Below are positions 1 to 12,551 of a stretch of 64,000 nucleotides of DNA, piece by piece. The notes beneath the pieces are model-generated. The model made no database searches, was not told the origin of the DNA, and saw only the letters and a program-made list of their open reading frames with translations. Location of the stretch: NCBI GenBank assembly GCA_014526335.1, contig JACTAT010000044.1, positions 2,265,421 through 2,329,420 of the forward strand. The letters run 5' to 3'. Position numbers and translations under genes: made by a program. The stretch is from Chrysaora quinquecirrha (lineage: Eukaryota; Cnidaria; Scyphozoa; Semaeostomeae; Pelagiidae). Position 1 is the stretch's first letter. The number at the start of each line of letters is the position of its first letter.

Positions 1-1350
1 ATAGAACCGAGACCTTCGCGTTAATCATCATTTACTCCTGGGGCGCAAATGGACCATTAATATCGCGCCGCAGATAGCTACTAGTACGAAAGTGAAAATG
101 AGAAATGAGGGCTAAAAGTCTTAGTACTCTCATATTCCACTTATATTCCCCATAATTAGGGTTATGTGTCTAAACTGTAAGTGGGTCTTGGTGGGTTTGT
201 AAAATCTCTACGGCAGATTTCGGTCCATCTACAAGTGATGTTATCCCCCCTTAGGGCAGAAAATGGGGGGGGGGGGATTCATTCTAAATCAAGCTATCAT
301 TCCTTTACCCAAGGTTGTTTTCATCAGGCCCGGAAAAATACAAAACTCGCTCAATGCCACGCCACAATGAGGGTAAATAATTAGAAAACAACGTTACGTC
401 GTATCTTAAACGCATTTTCTAACGTTTATTTCAAGACTTTGTTTTTGACAACGTTAGTTGTATTTATTACATTAGCACTGTTTGTTTGCATCCGAAGTTC
501 GCGTAGTCTTAGCCCATTCTCTGAAAATTTTTAAAAATGAATATTTATGTGAAATTTTTCAAAAATTACGGAAAGTTGGAATTGTTGTTGGGCGTATGTA
601 TTTGCGAATAAAAAAGAGCTTTCAAAAATGTTTAGATCCTTTTCCCGGTAGCTACTTTTACTCCAGAACCCCATGCTAATATCGAGGAAACAGTAATTGT
701 GGTCTCAACAAGTCGAAATTTTGATCCTCTAAAAGAAAGTGTGACACAAAACCATGAAAAAGGCAGACAAATTTAGAAAAAATGACGAAAAATAAGATGG
801 TTTTTTTGCTTAATTTTTCAAGAGTTTAATGTAAAGGTATTTTGGCCAATTGAAACACTAGTATCCTGAACCCAGAACCGGGATCAATTCAGCTATTGAG
901 CACTGCGGAAGAGCGGAGTTGTTCTAGGGAAAATTGTCTTTTGAAGTTCCAAAGAACTATTTTTAATTTTTTCTGACATCTCGATGTATCGTTCTCTTCT
1001 ATAAGTACAATAATTTGCATGTATTAACATATATTTTTCAGCAAATCGATGTCATTGCCATTGGTTTTACACTATTGGCGGTGTTGCTAAGGCGTCGCAA
1101 TGGACAGTTTTTGATCGCGTGACAGCTTTTTCACACTGACTCAAGTTCTACGAGCGAACAATAGACCGAAACAATAGGCTTCCAGACCAGTGTTTATTCT
1201 ATTGACTATGTTTATTAATGTATTTCTGCTAGCCTTGTCCCGTTGATGCCGATTGGAAATTAAAGTTTTCTCTTTCAGCCTTGTACCTTGTCGATGGAAT
1301 TACATCGCAGGCTTTTTTTCCAGTTCGTTTGCATTTTTTCTTTAGGTTTG
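1..1350. other. AT-rich non-coding stretch
   Basis: I see no gene here. The stretch has a G run near 264-277 and short uninformative open frames without family features. It lies beyond the 3' end of the SLC35B1-like gene. Confidence 0.5.
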
Positions 1351-2179
1351 GCTCACCCCAGGGCATCTTTTAACATTGTAACTACTGGGCCATTGGCCCA
1401 GTGGGCCCTCTTCCTGGCCCAGTAGTAGAGCAAATTTTTCAGTTTTTGGCCCACTAGTGTGGGCCCTTTCCAAAACAAAATTGTTATAATAGTTTCATAA
1501 ATATAGGGTTCACCTCTTCACCATGTGCTCAGTATTGAAAATCATTACAAATACTACTATGAAAACCACATGCATGTTATTAGTCAGCAAGCCGATCGTT
1601 TCAGCTCAAAACTCCTAAAGAAACTCCAGTCAATATCTAAATATGCATCAATGGCACAAAAGAAGCCAATTGAAACAACGCTATTTACTCATGCATTCAA
1701 TTTTTCGACAAAAGACCAACCAACTACTTCAAGAAAGGTCGGAAAACCATGAACCGCTCGTTAAGATTGGGCATGTTTCAATAAGTTGGTGAAATAGAAT
1801 GATTTTGTAGTTAGATATAGCATATTTTTTCAGTCATGGAAACCCAACCAGAGCGACTCTGGACACAAAAAATTTCAAATTTTTCTGGGGGAGCAAGCCC
1901 CCGTTCCCCCCTTTGAAAGAATGCCTTTGGCACACAGGTCTCATCTCATGTTTCCTTCATTGACGGAAAACTACTTCCCCCGGTCAAAAGAGGTGTGCAG
2001 CAGGCCACCGACGTTACAAAAGTTCTTGAAAAAGCATGAACCGCTTCATTACCTTGATAAATAGTGTGATGCTTAGAGGTTTCAGGGCTGTTCAGGTTAA
2101 ACTTTTCCCTAGGGAATCGGGCCCTCCCGATTGTTTGGCCCACTAGTAGAAATTCCTTAAAAGATGCCCTGGCTCACCC
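1351..2179. mobile_element. non-autonomous hAT element with 8-bp target duplication
   Basis: Terminal inverted repeats starting CAGGGCATCTTTTAA run inward from 1359 and, on the other strand, from 2171. They are flanked by an identical 8-bp duplication, GCTCACCC, at 1351-1358 and 2172-2179. CAGGG-type ends with an 8-bp duplication are typical of the hAT superfamily. The 813-bp interior carries no transposase. A short open frame at 1525-1752 (plus) and repeated GGCCCA motifs are the only internal features seen. Confidence 0.85.
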
Positions 2180-4054
2180 TTATTCAGATGATTGCTACCA
2201 GGAGATGCAAATTCTCAGATGCCGTATATATCTTCCTTTTCTACACTTGTTCTTATGAATGTTATTTTTGATAAAAGATTTTTCCAATTGAATACTTTGT
2301 CTTTCGTTTTCTGCTGGCTACAATAGGGTGAATCGATAGCATTAGAAGTTTTGTTCACGGTACATTTTTATTGATAAAACGTATGTGTCAAATGTTTTTA
2401 TGGTTTTTGCCTGCTTATCCTTACGGGGCTCCTCTCTGATTCCTATTCCTAATACCCCTATTTCTAAACTCCTATTCTATTTGAGTTATGTATAAAATGA
2501 CTTTTATCTATGCTTTCTCTTGTGATTCTGTTGGTATTTTAGGGTATTCTGCCTGTATCATACAGCTGCCTCCGGAGCACTCTCCATATCTTAGCCGATT
2601 GAAAGGAAGAGAATAGGATTTGGTGAGGATAGATTACTATTGTCACAGGATGCAAATCTCTGAATTTGTAACAAGGCTAAGATAAGAAAGTCTAAAGCCC
2701 CCCTGGGGATACATTCAACTAGGTAATGACCTCCTATTCATACTTCATTTTCTTGACTGACCAGTACTGGGGAGGTGTCTAAAAAGCCCACCTCTTTATC
2801 TCCAAAACAGTGACCGCTAGCCAAATGAAACTTAGCACAGCGAAAATAGCATAGAACGTGACAATATAACGCTATAAAGTAAAAAGTGGCAATAATTAAA
2901 TTTTTTACAATTTCCTCTGCTAGTAATGGAATAAAACGATGGAAGAAATGGTGCTTACCCATCATTCTAAAAACCATTCAACTGGGAAAAGCAAAATGAA
3001 ATTCCGATATGGCGATTAAAATTGCATAATGGACTTTTCTGTAATATCAATATCCGAGCTCTTATTTTTATTTCTTCTGTAATTCAATTATTATTACTTA
3101 TATTGACCTCAAACTTCTCAAAAAAGGAGAAAAATGCAAAAACGCAAATAAAACGCAAACATTTTATATCTGTATCTAAAAATGACGTCATAAAAAGATG
3201 TCATTTTTTTGACTTAATTGTGACGTCACAACACATATAACTTCAAATTTTCGCCAATATGGTAAAATATGCTATCTTCACGTTTTTTGATACTTTCCAT
3301 CACTTTATTTCACTTTTCACAAAGTTTATGACCATCGTCACATACCTGTCGTCCTAAAATTGGTTGTCATGGCGACAGAATTGAAACAATGAAAACAAAA
3401 ACAGCGTCAAAAGATGCGCTAAAAAATTTTAGCAATTGTCAATAAGTATCAGGTATATAAATTGAGTCATTTTTTGATGCCATTGGAACCCCCGATGGAA
3501 CTAACTAGGGTAACTTGATAAAATCTTCAGTGAGACCCTGGGGTGATAGGAAACTAAAGAGAAGATGAAAAATGAAGCTAAGATGATGTTGGTCAGACTT
3601 TCTTGTCAAGAAAATAGTGAATTCGCGTCGAGTGCACATATTTCCTACTTTGCAAAAAGAATAGAGATTGGTCCAAAGTAGAAATGTTCTCATGGTGACT
3701 ATCACAAAGGACATTTGATTGAAGTCTCACATCCTTTAATATTTGTTTGTGTGTAGCCCATGCATCCTGCTAGTAGAGACTGCTGCAATTGCTTAAATTG
3801 TTAAGGGTATTAATTGCTATATTATTCCTATCCACCATACTCCATTGAAACCATACGAGAAGAATGCTTTGCGACTTTCTCCATTGAAGCTCGTAACAAA
3901 AGCTAAGAAATCTTGGATGGCGATTAGTGTGCCAATGACCCAGCTTTGAAGCATCCTTTCAGAAATAGCGGGGCAATAACTTTACTAGAAATCATCAGCG
4001 TCTGTGAAAAATTAGATTTACAGCATGGACTTTTCGTTCGTAAATTAGAAGTTT
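2180..4054. other. non-coding flank downstream of the host gene
   Basis: I recognise no coding region. The open frames at 2738-2977, 3022-3240 and 3505-3714 show no motif or splice context. Confidence 0.4.
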
Positions 4055-4060
4055 TTTATT
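4055..4060 (-). terminator. candidate polyadenylation signal of the SLC35B1-like gene
   Basis: AATAAA on the minus strand lies about 220 bases downstream of the stop codon of the terminal exon. It is a plausible poly(A) signal, but AT-rich sequence gives this hexamer often by chance. Confidence 0.35.
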
Positions 4061-4278
4061 ATTGCAAATAGACAATCATACCACGGAAAAGGACGGGATT
4101 GCCGTGCTTTCGTATACTATTACAGCGAGAATGCAGTGAGTGAGCAAAGCATTGACAAAGCTGTTGTCTGGCGAAGCAACACGAAGAGGTATTTTGCTAC
4201 GCTAAGACAACTCGTAGCGTGTTCTAAAAACCACATAAACAATTTATCACTAACACAATCATATAATTATCATAAAAA

Positions 4279-4470
4279 TCACTTGATTTTACTGAAATAA
4301 GAATCTAGCCCAAGTCCTAAAAAAACAAGAAATACAGCGACCCATTGTCTTGCTATAAGGGTATTTCCAAAGAAAATTACTGAGCACAAAATGGTGAAGA
4401 ATTTCCTTGTGGTTGTTGCAATAGAACAAGGCAGTGGTCCAAAGTTTGATACAGTCATGAAGATGAAGTT
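4279..4470 (-). CDS. SLC35B1: SLC35B1-like terminal exon 9
   Basis: The acceptor is a T-rich tract ending TTTTCAG. The exon encodes [28 protein letters not shown] and a last helix with VFLGLGLD, ending KIK and TGA. No dilysine-type retention signal is evident at the very C-terminus. A possible AATAAA polyadenylation signal lies at 4055-4060 (minus strand), about 220 bases beyond the stop. Confidence 0.9.
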   Translation of the reverse strand, partial: NFIFMTVSNFGPLPCSIATTTRKFFTILCSVIFFGNTLIARQWVAVFLVFLGLGLDSYFSKIK

Positions 4471-7400
4471 CTGAAAAAAAATAAAGCAACTTCTCAAAAA
4501 GAAATGCAAAAAAGTCTATTGACCGTGTCAAATTAATGTGGTATTGAAGTTACAATTTATTTAAAAGCAATAACAAACCTGGCCCAGTGCGCTCATGAAA
4601 GCGAAAGCAAGTATATTCCAAACAACAAATGGATATTTCCGGCAAAATTCAACAAACCTCCACGATTCACCAGTTATCAATATTACTGAAAGATTAAAGA
4701 ATAAAACTTTTTTAGCAAAATGATAAATTGTACAGAAAGTAGAAGATTTAGGTAAATCAAAAACTGCAGAATAAACCATATCAATAAGGCAACAAATAAA
4801 TTTTGTTTATAAAAAAAAACATAAAAAATATATGCCAGTTAGACCAATGGTTTATATATGTAGATAATAGTCCAGGAGGGATAATGTATTTTATCTGGGG
4901 ACCTAGGCTTTGTGTAGCAACACAGCATGCTTAATTATAACCTCTCTACCGTGTTAAATGTAATGTATGGACTTTCTCTTTTTCTTTCGTTCCTTTGTTC
5001 TCCCTGTAATCATTTCCGTTAGTAAGTGTATATAAAATGTATGTAATGTAAATTCTTTAGTCAGTCTGAATCATGATAATGTCAACATACGTAACATTCC
5101 TGGCTCCGTACTTGGAACATCGATCCCTATTACATTTGTTGTTGTCCCCCTCAGATTACCAACTGTCTGTCAGCTGTCATAGTGATTGAGGTTTCACAGT
5201 CCTTCCGTTTTATTGTCGCAACCATACTGGCTTGTCTACAGCGTGCGTTCTGTCGCTCAATCATTCCTGTTCTTGGATACAGACATTTTCAAGTTCAAAT
5301 TCTCTCCTTGACCATTCCGTATCTTCCCGTACGAAGTCGTTACATTGACAAACAACGGCAAGCAATCATTCATCATCGTTTTCTTGAATGTCTTCCTCCA
5401 ACTTTGCTGGTGGGTTGGTCTGATGCATTTAGTAAGTTTATTGAGTTTATTCCGTGCTAGGTTAGTGAATTTAGCAACGAATTACACAACAAATTGTCCT
5501 GCGTTGCCGAGCTCAGAACAACATGGTAGCATATCGTAAAATGGAATGTCGTATCGACTTTTCAGTGACCCATCAGTTAAATCCCGTATTAAAATATTGA
5601 AGGAAAATTCGACAGAATAGAAGCGTAAAGAAGCCCTGAGGGACTGGAAAGTAAGGCGCAAGAGAGCTGTTGCTCTCTTTGGGGTGCCTGTTTGTCCTTT
5701 GCGAGTCTAACATTAGTTGTTGTCTAACATTAATTGTTCATCTTTTTTTTCTAATGCAGCCTTTTTAAGTTGACTCTAGGTTTTACTACTTTATATAACG
5801 ACACTCTTCAATCGAAAATTTGACATTTTTGACAGACAAAACATCCATCTTGACCGATTCGAAGTTTTCAGGGTTCGGGTTCAGCTTCCTAGCAGGGAAT
5901 AATCAGAATACCTCATGAGGAATTACGTTACAGCTCGCTAACTCAACAAGTGAACTGAAATTTGAATTATCAGCGAGCCAGACCACAAACGGGCAAAATA
6001 TGGTAACAATCTTTTCAAATTTAATTTTGCACTAAATTCAAATTTTTTTCACTGAATTCTGCACGGAGATGGAGGTCCTTCCTAACTGGAAATCTCAAAA
6101 ATCAGTGGTGTTAATGTTTCAAGGAATTCTAACAGGCCACGTGTAGCTACTAGTACTTAACGTAATCGTATTTTATAGGTATCTTAGTTGCGTCACACAC
6201 AATTAGTCAGTATTCCGTTCTATTGTCCACATCGTTGTCAAGTATTATTTGTTTTACTTTGCTAATGCGCTGTCATCATTACTTCCTTGTATTTTAGGTA
6301 ATTTGAAGTTCTCACGTAGGCTGAACTGTGGTTGATCAGCCTCCTTTTCCATGCTACCTGCCAACCTGTGTAATCCATGTTGCCACAGATGTCATGGTAA
6401 ACTCTATCCAGGATAAAATTCCCTTGTATATGTCTCAGTGGTATCATTATGTAACTAGTAACCAATCATTTGCACCGAATAGTCCTCGTTAAACTAAACA
6501 ATAAAAGGCCGGGTTTCCCCATAGCCAATGCCAAACGAATTGGTTTCAGCCCTGAAATGTTCTCAAAAACGAAACACGCTTAACACAAACCCTCTTTTTC
6601 TTTTATGTGTGGTGCTGAGCAGCCCTCAGTCCAACGAAAGTTAGTGAGAGCGTTCTAAATTATCCCCTTTCTTCTCTTAGTTTTTAGCCACTGGCTCCTT
6701 TACCCTTTGCTCAGTCATTCCTGTTCTTGGATACAGACATTTTCAAGTTCAAATTCTTCTTTATATTCCATCTGATATGTTGCCCATCTGGAAAATTCAT
6801 TTCAATATGATTATTGATGATAATGAGGATAACTGAGCGCCCATCCAACACGAACCAGGAAGCGGCCCGAATCAGCAAAAAGGCCAAAGCTTGGGCTCGG
6901 GTTTTTCTTTCATATATTGCGGGACTAACATCATACATCAGCTGATGAACATTTGATATCTGATGTTTTGATTTATTATGAAGTTGATTAGACTCATTAG
7001 ACTCCTTTAACAAATACAGCTACCTACCCTCATCCAGTCCAAGTCAAGTTGCAAGTCGGTGTCGGTGTCGTCACTTTGCACAATTTAGGCCTAGATTATA
7101 GTATAGGCGACAATACAGTTTTGGCTAGTTCGCTAGCGGCCCGCTTAAATAATTTATTTGACTGGTACGAAAAGTTGAATTTCATGAGATGGCCCCGAAA
7201 TGGCGCGAATGCATTCTTTGTAGGACTCTTCGTGTAGGGTTTTTACAGATAGAGATGAGGTTTTTAGGGCTAATTACAAGGGAGGACTTTAGGTTCGAAC
7301 TTTATTCTGGTAAGGGTAGGGTTTAGGATTAATAGGGTTATTTCGTTGCTTTACTTGACATTCTTGTTTCTTTTGCCACAACATTTGATTTTTGGAACAA

Positions 7401-10400
7401 TGGAGTCAGTCACCTCAAAATTCAAAACAATGAGCAGAAATTCCATTGGATTATAAACCTCCTCCTTCCTATAGAAGAGATTATATGCTAAAGTGCTCTG
7501 GCCCACTACAACAAAGGCCATTCTGTAAGCAAGCAGTTAATACTCAATATTAAGGGATAACCTTTCTATTGCAATCTCTCTAACTAATTATTCTGAGGGT
7601 CAATCAAAGACTGAAGCCTTCATTAATTTGGTCACTCTAACAGGCTCTCCCTGTCGGAAAATTTTCAATTGGCTGTCTGAGGATGACACTGCCGGCCTAC
7701 AATTATTTTAATCCAATGGGTAATCTGGCTTCTGTTGCTTCGGTCTGGGTGTGGTATATTTTGACCCCCCTTGAGTTTCTGGGGTTGTTATGATTTTCTT
7801 TTTTGCCAGTTAAAGAAGCTCCTTAGGACATTTGCTATGAGGGTTGGTGGAAAGGGGGTTTAGACTCGTGCACATTGTATCTGTCCCAGGCCAGTAGACG
7901 CAAGGGAGTAGCCTTGGCTGGTGCCCCCTAAATATTTACAAAATCCATTGTTTTGATGTATTCAATGTGTTGTCAAATAAAACGGTGTTATCCTACAAAG
8001 AGGGAACAGCTGCAAATTGTTTGAGATCAACGGAAAGAAAGAAACAAATAAAAAAGTCACCTAGAATGCACATTTTTTACGCAGATTGGAAAAACATTGC
8101 GCGATTCACTAGCATCATTAGTCAGCCATATGTGGAAAAACCATGGCCTTGGAGACTTAAGGCGAACACGGAACCCAGGAGGACGCGTCTTTAAATTCAC
8201 AACAACAAGTCATAAAGAGATTCATGGAATATTGAGGAAGCTGAAGCGAAAAAAGGCACCAAGAAATGATGATATCCCAGCTTCTCTGATTATCGATGGC
8301 GCTCGAGACAAAACATGGATAGAGGACTATTAACGGGCGCAGTTTCTGTAGACCTCAGGAAAGCATATGATACAGTGGATCATTCAAGGGTATCATCAAA
8401 GCTACCCTTACATTGAATCAATCATGAAGAGCTGGAATGGTTTGAAAGCTATTTGTTTGACAGAAAACAATTTGTCCAGTTTGATGGAGTGAAGTCTGCA
8501 AATCAATATGTGCTCTGTGGAGTTCTTCAAGTATCCATCTTAGGACCGTTATTGTTCACCTTGCTAATTAATGATATTGACCTTCAACTAAACCATTGTG
8601 AAATCATCTTATGCGCTGATGATGCAGTCATTTATTGTGCGCACAAAACGTGTGACAATATCGAAAGCCAATTAAATACAGACATTGACCAAGTTGCTCA
8701 CTGGCTCGCCAAAAATAATTTATTCGCTAATTTGAAAAGAACAAAGACCGAATGTATCCTATTCGGAACACATCAGAGAACATCAAAATCAGCGCTACTA
8801 GAGATCAAGATGAAAGGACAAAGTATCACTGAATAAAAAAACTATGAATATTTAGGTGTGACATTGGATAAAACCTAATTTCAACGAACATTTAGAGAAA
8901 ACCATCAAAAAGATTTCATCAAGAATCAAGCTACTAACACGAGTGCCACAGAACATCAGCCCACACACTGCAGAGGCCATATATAAAGCGATGATCCTTC
9001 CTGTTACGTTGTATTGTTCAAATGTCTTTGTTGGTATGACCCAGTCGAAGAAACAAAGATTTGAGGCATTTCAAGATCGCGCAATGCGTATCGTCAACGG
9101 AAATAGAAAATTGATGTCTAGCTCCCCTGGATGAATCAACTTCGAAACAGACTATGTGCCTTAGAAGTTTTTAAATGTTTAAATGGACTAGTGCCAAAAG
9201 CGTTTGATAATTATTTCACAAGGAACAGTCAAAAAATGAATACTTGCAAAAACAACAAAAGCGTAGTAATTCCAAAAGTTAGGACAGAGACTGGTCGTAA
9301 AACCTTCTCGTTCCAAGCAGCAAAAATTTTTAATAACCTACCCAAAAACTTGCAAACTAAAACATCACTTCTGAGGTTCAAAGCATCCAGCAAGGACACA
9401 AATTTAGATTTTTAGCCACTTTCTCGATTGCAATTCTTAATACTGTAAATATCTCAGCTTTTATCCATGCCAATTCTGAACTTTTATTTTTTGTAAATTT
9501 ACTTTGTAATTACAGGTCTTTGGTTGATAACAGTAATTTACTTACTGAACAAATTAACCTGTATTAATATGAAACATTATTATTATTATTATTATTGTTG
9601 CCTAAAGTCTCTCTGTTTGAAGAAGAATGGTGCCCAGCCAAACCTTCTCTATTCCTACATAACTGTATGGCCCTGTACTCTTTCCAGATCTTAATTTTAC
9701 CAACTGCAGTTCTGCAGGAATTAATCCCTGAAGGGGAGGGGAATTTTGAAAGGAATTACGTTATTTTACAAGGAATCCATTACGCACTAGTGTCAAGATT
9801 TCAAAGGGTGCATTTCCTTTCACCTAGACCTGCCCCGTAACAAAATCTACCCAATGCCCCTTAATTTGGCAAGGGTGCTAAATCTGGTAATGTGCATGTT
9901 GAGTGGCAAATGAAAACAAAACATAAGACACGTTATGACCCAACATAAGACACGGGTTGCCCCTGAGTCTAAAGTCAATTGGTATACTATTGGTACTTAG
10001 TTGGTAAGTATTCATTCGGGATTTATCTTTCTCGCAGTGCAAATGTATTTCAAATACAAGTATTTCCCGGGGTTGTGCTCTCGCCCAATCCTTGCTTGCC
10101 TTGCAATGTTTTGCCAGGTGCTGCAATTACTTCGTGGCTGGTGCTAGAGCTGGTGCCAATCAGTATATACTTAAACAGAGATCGAAGCTACGTGTGTTTT
10201 GCTGATAGTCATTCCTCGGTTGCCGTGCAAGCTGCCCAGGTCGAACTGCTTTCTTTCCTCGCAGACTCAGGGGTAGGCTTGCCGTCGCCCCCTAATTTCT
10301 CTTTCTTCTCTCTCTTCTGGGGTAATTGGGGCTTCCCGTCTTTGACTTTCGTAACACGACGTTTCGAGCAATTTCACAATTGTCTTCACAGAATGGGTTT

Positions 10401-12475
10401 TCGCCGTAAAACGTCGAGGCGAATTGGCGCCCTTGTTTTTAAATCGCCAAGCTCTGTTAACTAAACTTACCCTGAGATTCCTTGTGGATTTACATATTGT
10501 GGGCATACCGGACGATTTCCTTTTGAAATCATTCAAAATAGAATTCATCAGCGAATTTTCGCTCTCAAAAACATCTTCCCCTCGCTGTTCTCGCTGTTTG
10601 ATCACTGACATGACTTCCGCAAAACCTGTAGTGACAGCAACTTCCGCCTTTTGACTTTGAATTAAATTTTAAATCAAATTCTGTTTAAATGTAACATTAT
10701 TCTTCTCAAGTTTCAAGATAGATTTTAGCAAATTAAATCCAAGCAACGTTGAATTTAAATGCAATTTTTATAACTCTATGGGTAGTCACATAGAGTTCCA
10801 GACTGAGTAATATGAATAATAACAAGACTGAGGAACAGACTAACGAACAGGACTGACGACCATGAATAAGAATGACACAGGAACAGAACTGAAGAACATA
10901 AGTAACAACAAGACTAAGGAACTGGACCGAGAAACAGGACTGAGGAACATGGATCAGAACAACACTACGTAACAAGACGAAGGAACAGGACTGAAGACCA
11001 TGAAAAGAAACAAGACGGAGTAACATATCACAGAAACAGGACTAAAGAAGATGACCAATAACAAGGCTGGGGAACAGGACCGAGAAACAGGACTGAGGAA
11101 CATTAATTAGAACAAGACTAGGGAAAAGGACGAAGAAACAGGACTGAAGAAAAATATCCAAATTTTACCCACAGTTTTGTATCTTCAATCAATGATTGTT
11201 TTGATTTTGCCTATGATGTTTATTTCAGAAGACTAGATTTTAACTTTACGCCTGCTATGCAGGCAGCCAGTTTTACCATAGTACCAGATTAGCCTTGGCA
11301 AGACAAGCTTCTTTATTTCAAGAATTCATTGCCTTCATGGGAACCATGTCACCTGTCTACCATCCCTGAACTTTCACAAGAGTCCGGGGAGGTAAGTCCT
11401 CTATGGCATCCCCTAAACCTCCCCGGACTCTAGCGAAAGTTCAGCGATGGTAGACAGGTAACATGGTTCCCATGAAGGCGATGAATTCTTGAAAGCAAGA
11501 ATCTTGTCTTGCCAAGGCTAATCTGGTACTATGGTTAGACTGGCTGCCTGCGTAGCAAGCTTAAAGTTAAAATCTCTTTCTAATTTGCATCATAATCACA
11601 ATATACAATTATGTCTGCCTGAAATTAACGGAAAAGAGTCCCTGTCCGACAAAAAAGTTGCGTGCAGTGGAGTCTTAAGCCTGCACCTCTGTCTGGTACA
11701 AGCCAAAAAACAAACCATGCAGTTATCCCCAAATGCCTTTAATTTTGAGTTTATTGTAAGAAAAACGAGGTGTTTAATATGGAGGTTATGTAGGAAAAAT
11801 TTTCCAAATAAAAGTGACATCTGTGGCAGCGTCTCTCCCAATAGGTTACAAATTATTTGCATCTATATGAGATAGAGTATATATGTATATATAAATAGAA
11901 ATACGCTAAACATAATTTCTTCCTCTTTCCGGGGCGATCACACAAGTGTGATCAGTAACAAGAAGTGCAACATAACTGCACTCTCCCCAAAAAAGACTCA
12001 GACATGTTACAAATTACAGCGTAAACTGACTGGAAGTCTAACTAACATTGAATGTTTCACACCAGAGTTGGACATGGATGCTTGCCTTGGGAACACGGCC
12101 CCCAACCATCATCCATGCACCCCTCTATGGATTGCTGACTGCCCCCGTAGTCGACAGAGACCCCGGCCCTTTGTATCGCTACGCCACCGTCAGTAGGCTA
12201 CAAATATCTTAAAGGTTTGGCATTGCTCGCCCAAACTTGGTTCTCCCCAGGACGGGTCTTGCCCAACCTGAAACCACAAGCCTGCCTCTTGTGACGTCAC
12301 ACTTCCAATGCCTAAATATAATATTTAATAATGAAATGTAGTACCGTATGTAATGTATAGTAATGTAGAAAGTTTAAATCTATATATGTAGAATGTTTAT
12401 TGGTTATTTTGTCGTCTAAATGAAGTTTTATTAGTTGTTGCCAGCATATCTCCGCGCAGAAAGAAGGGGAGGGAG

Positions 12476-12551
<76 letters not shown>

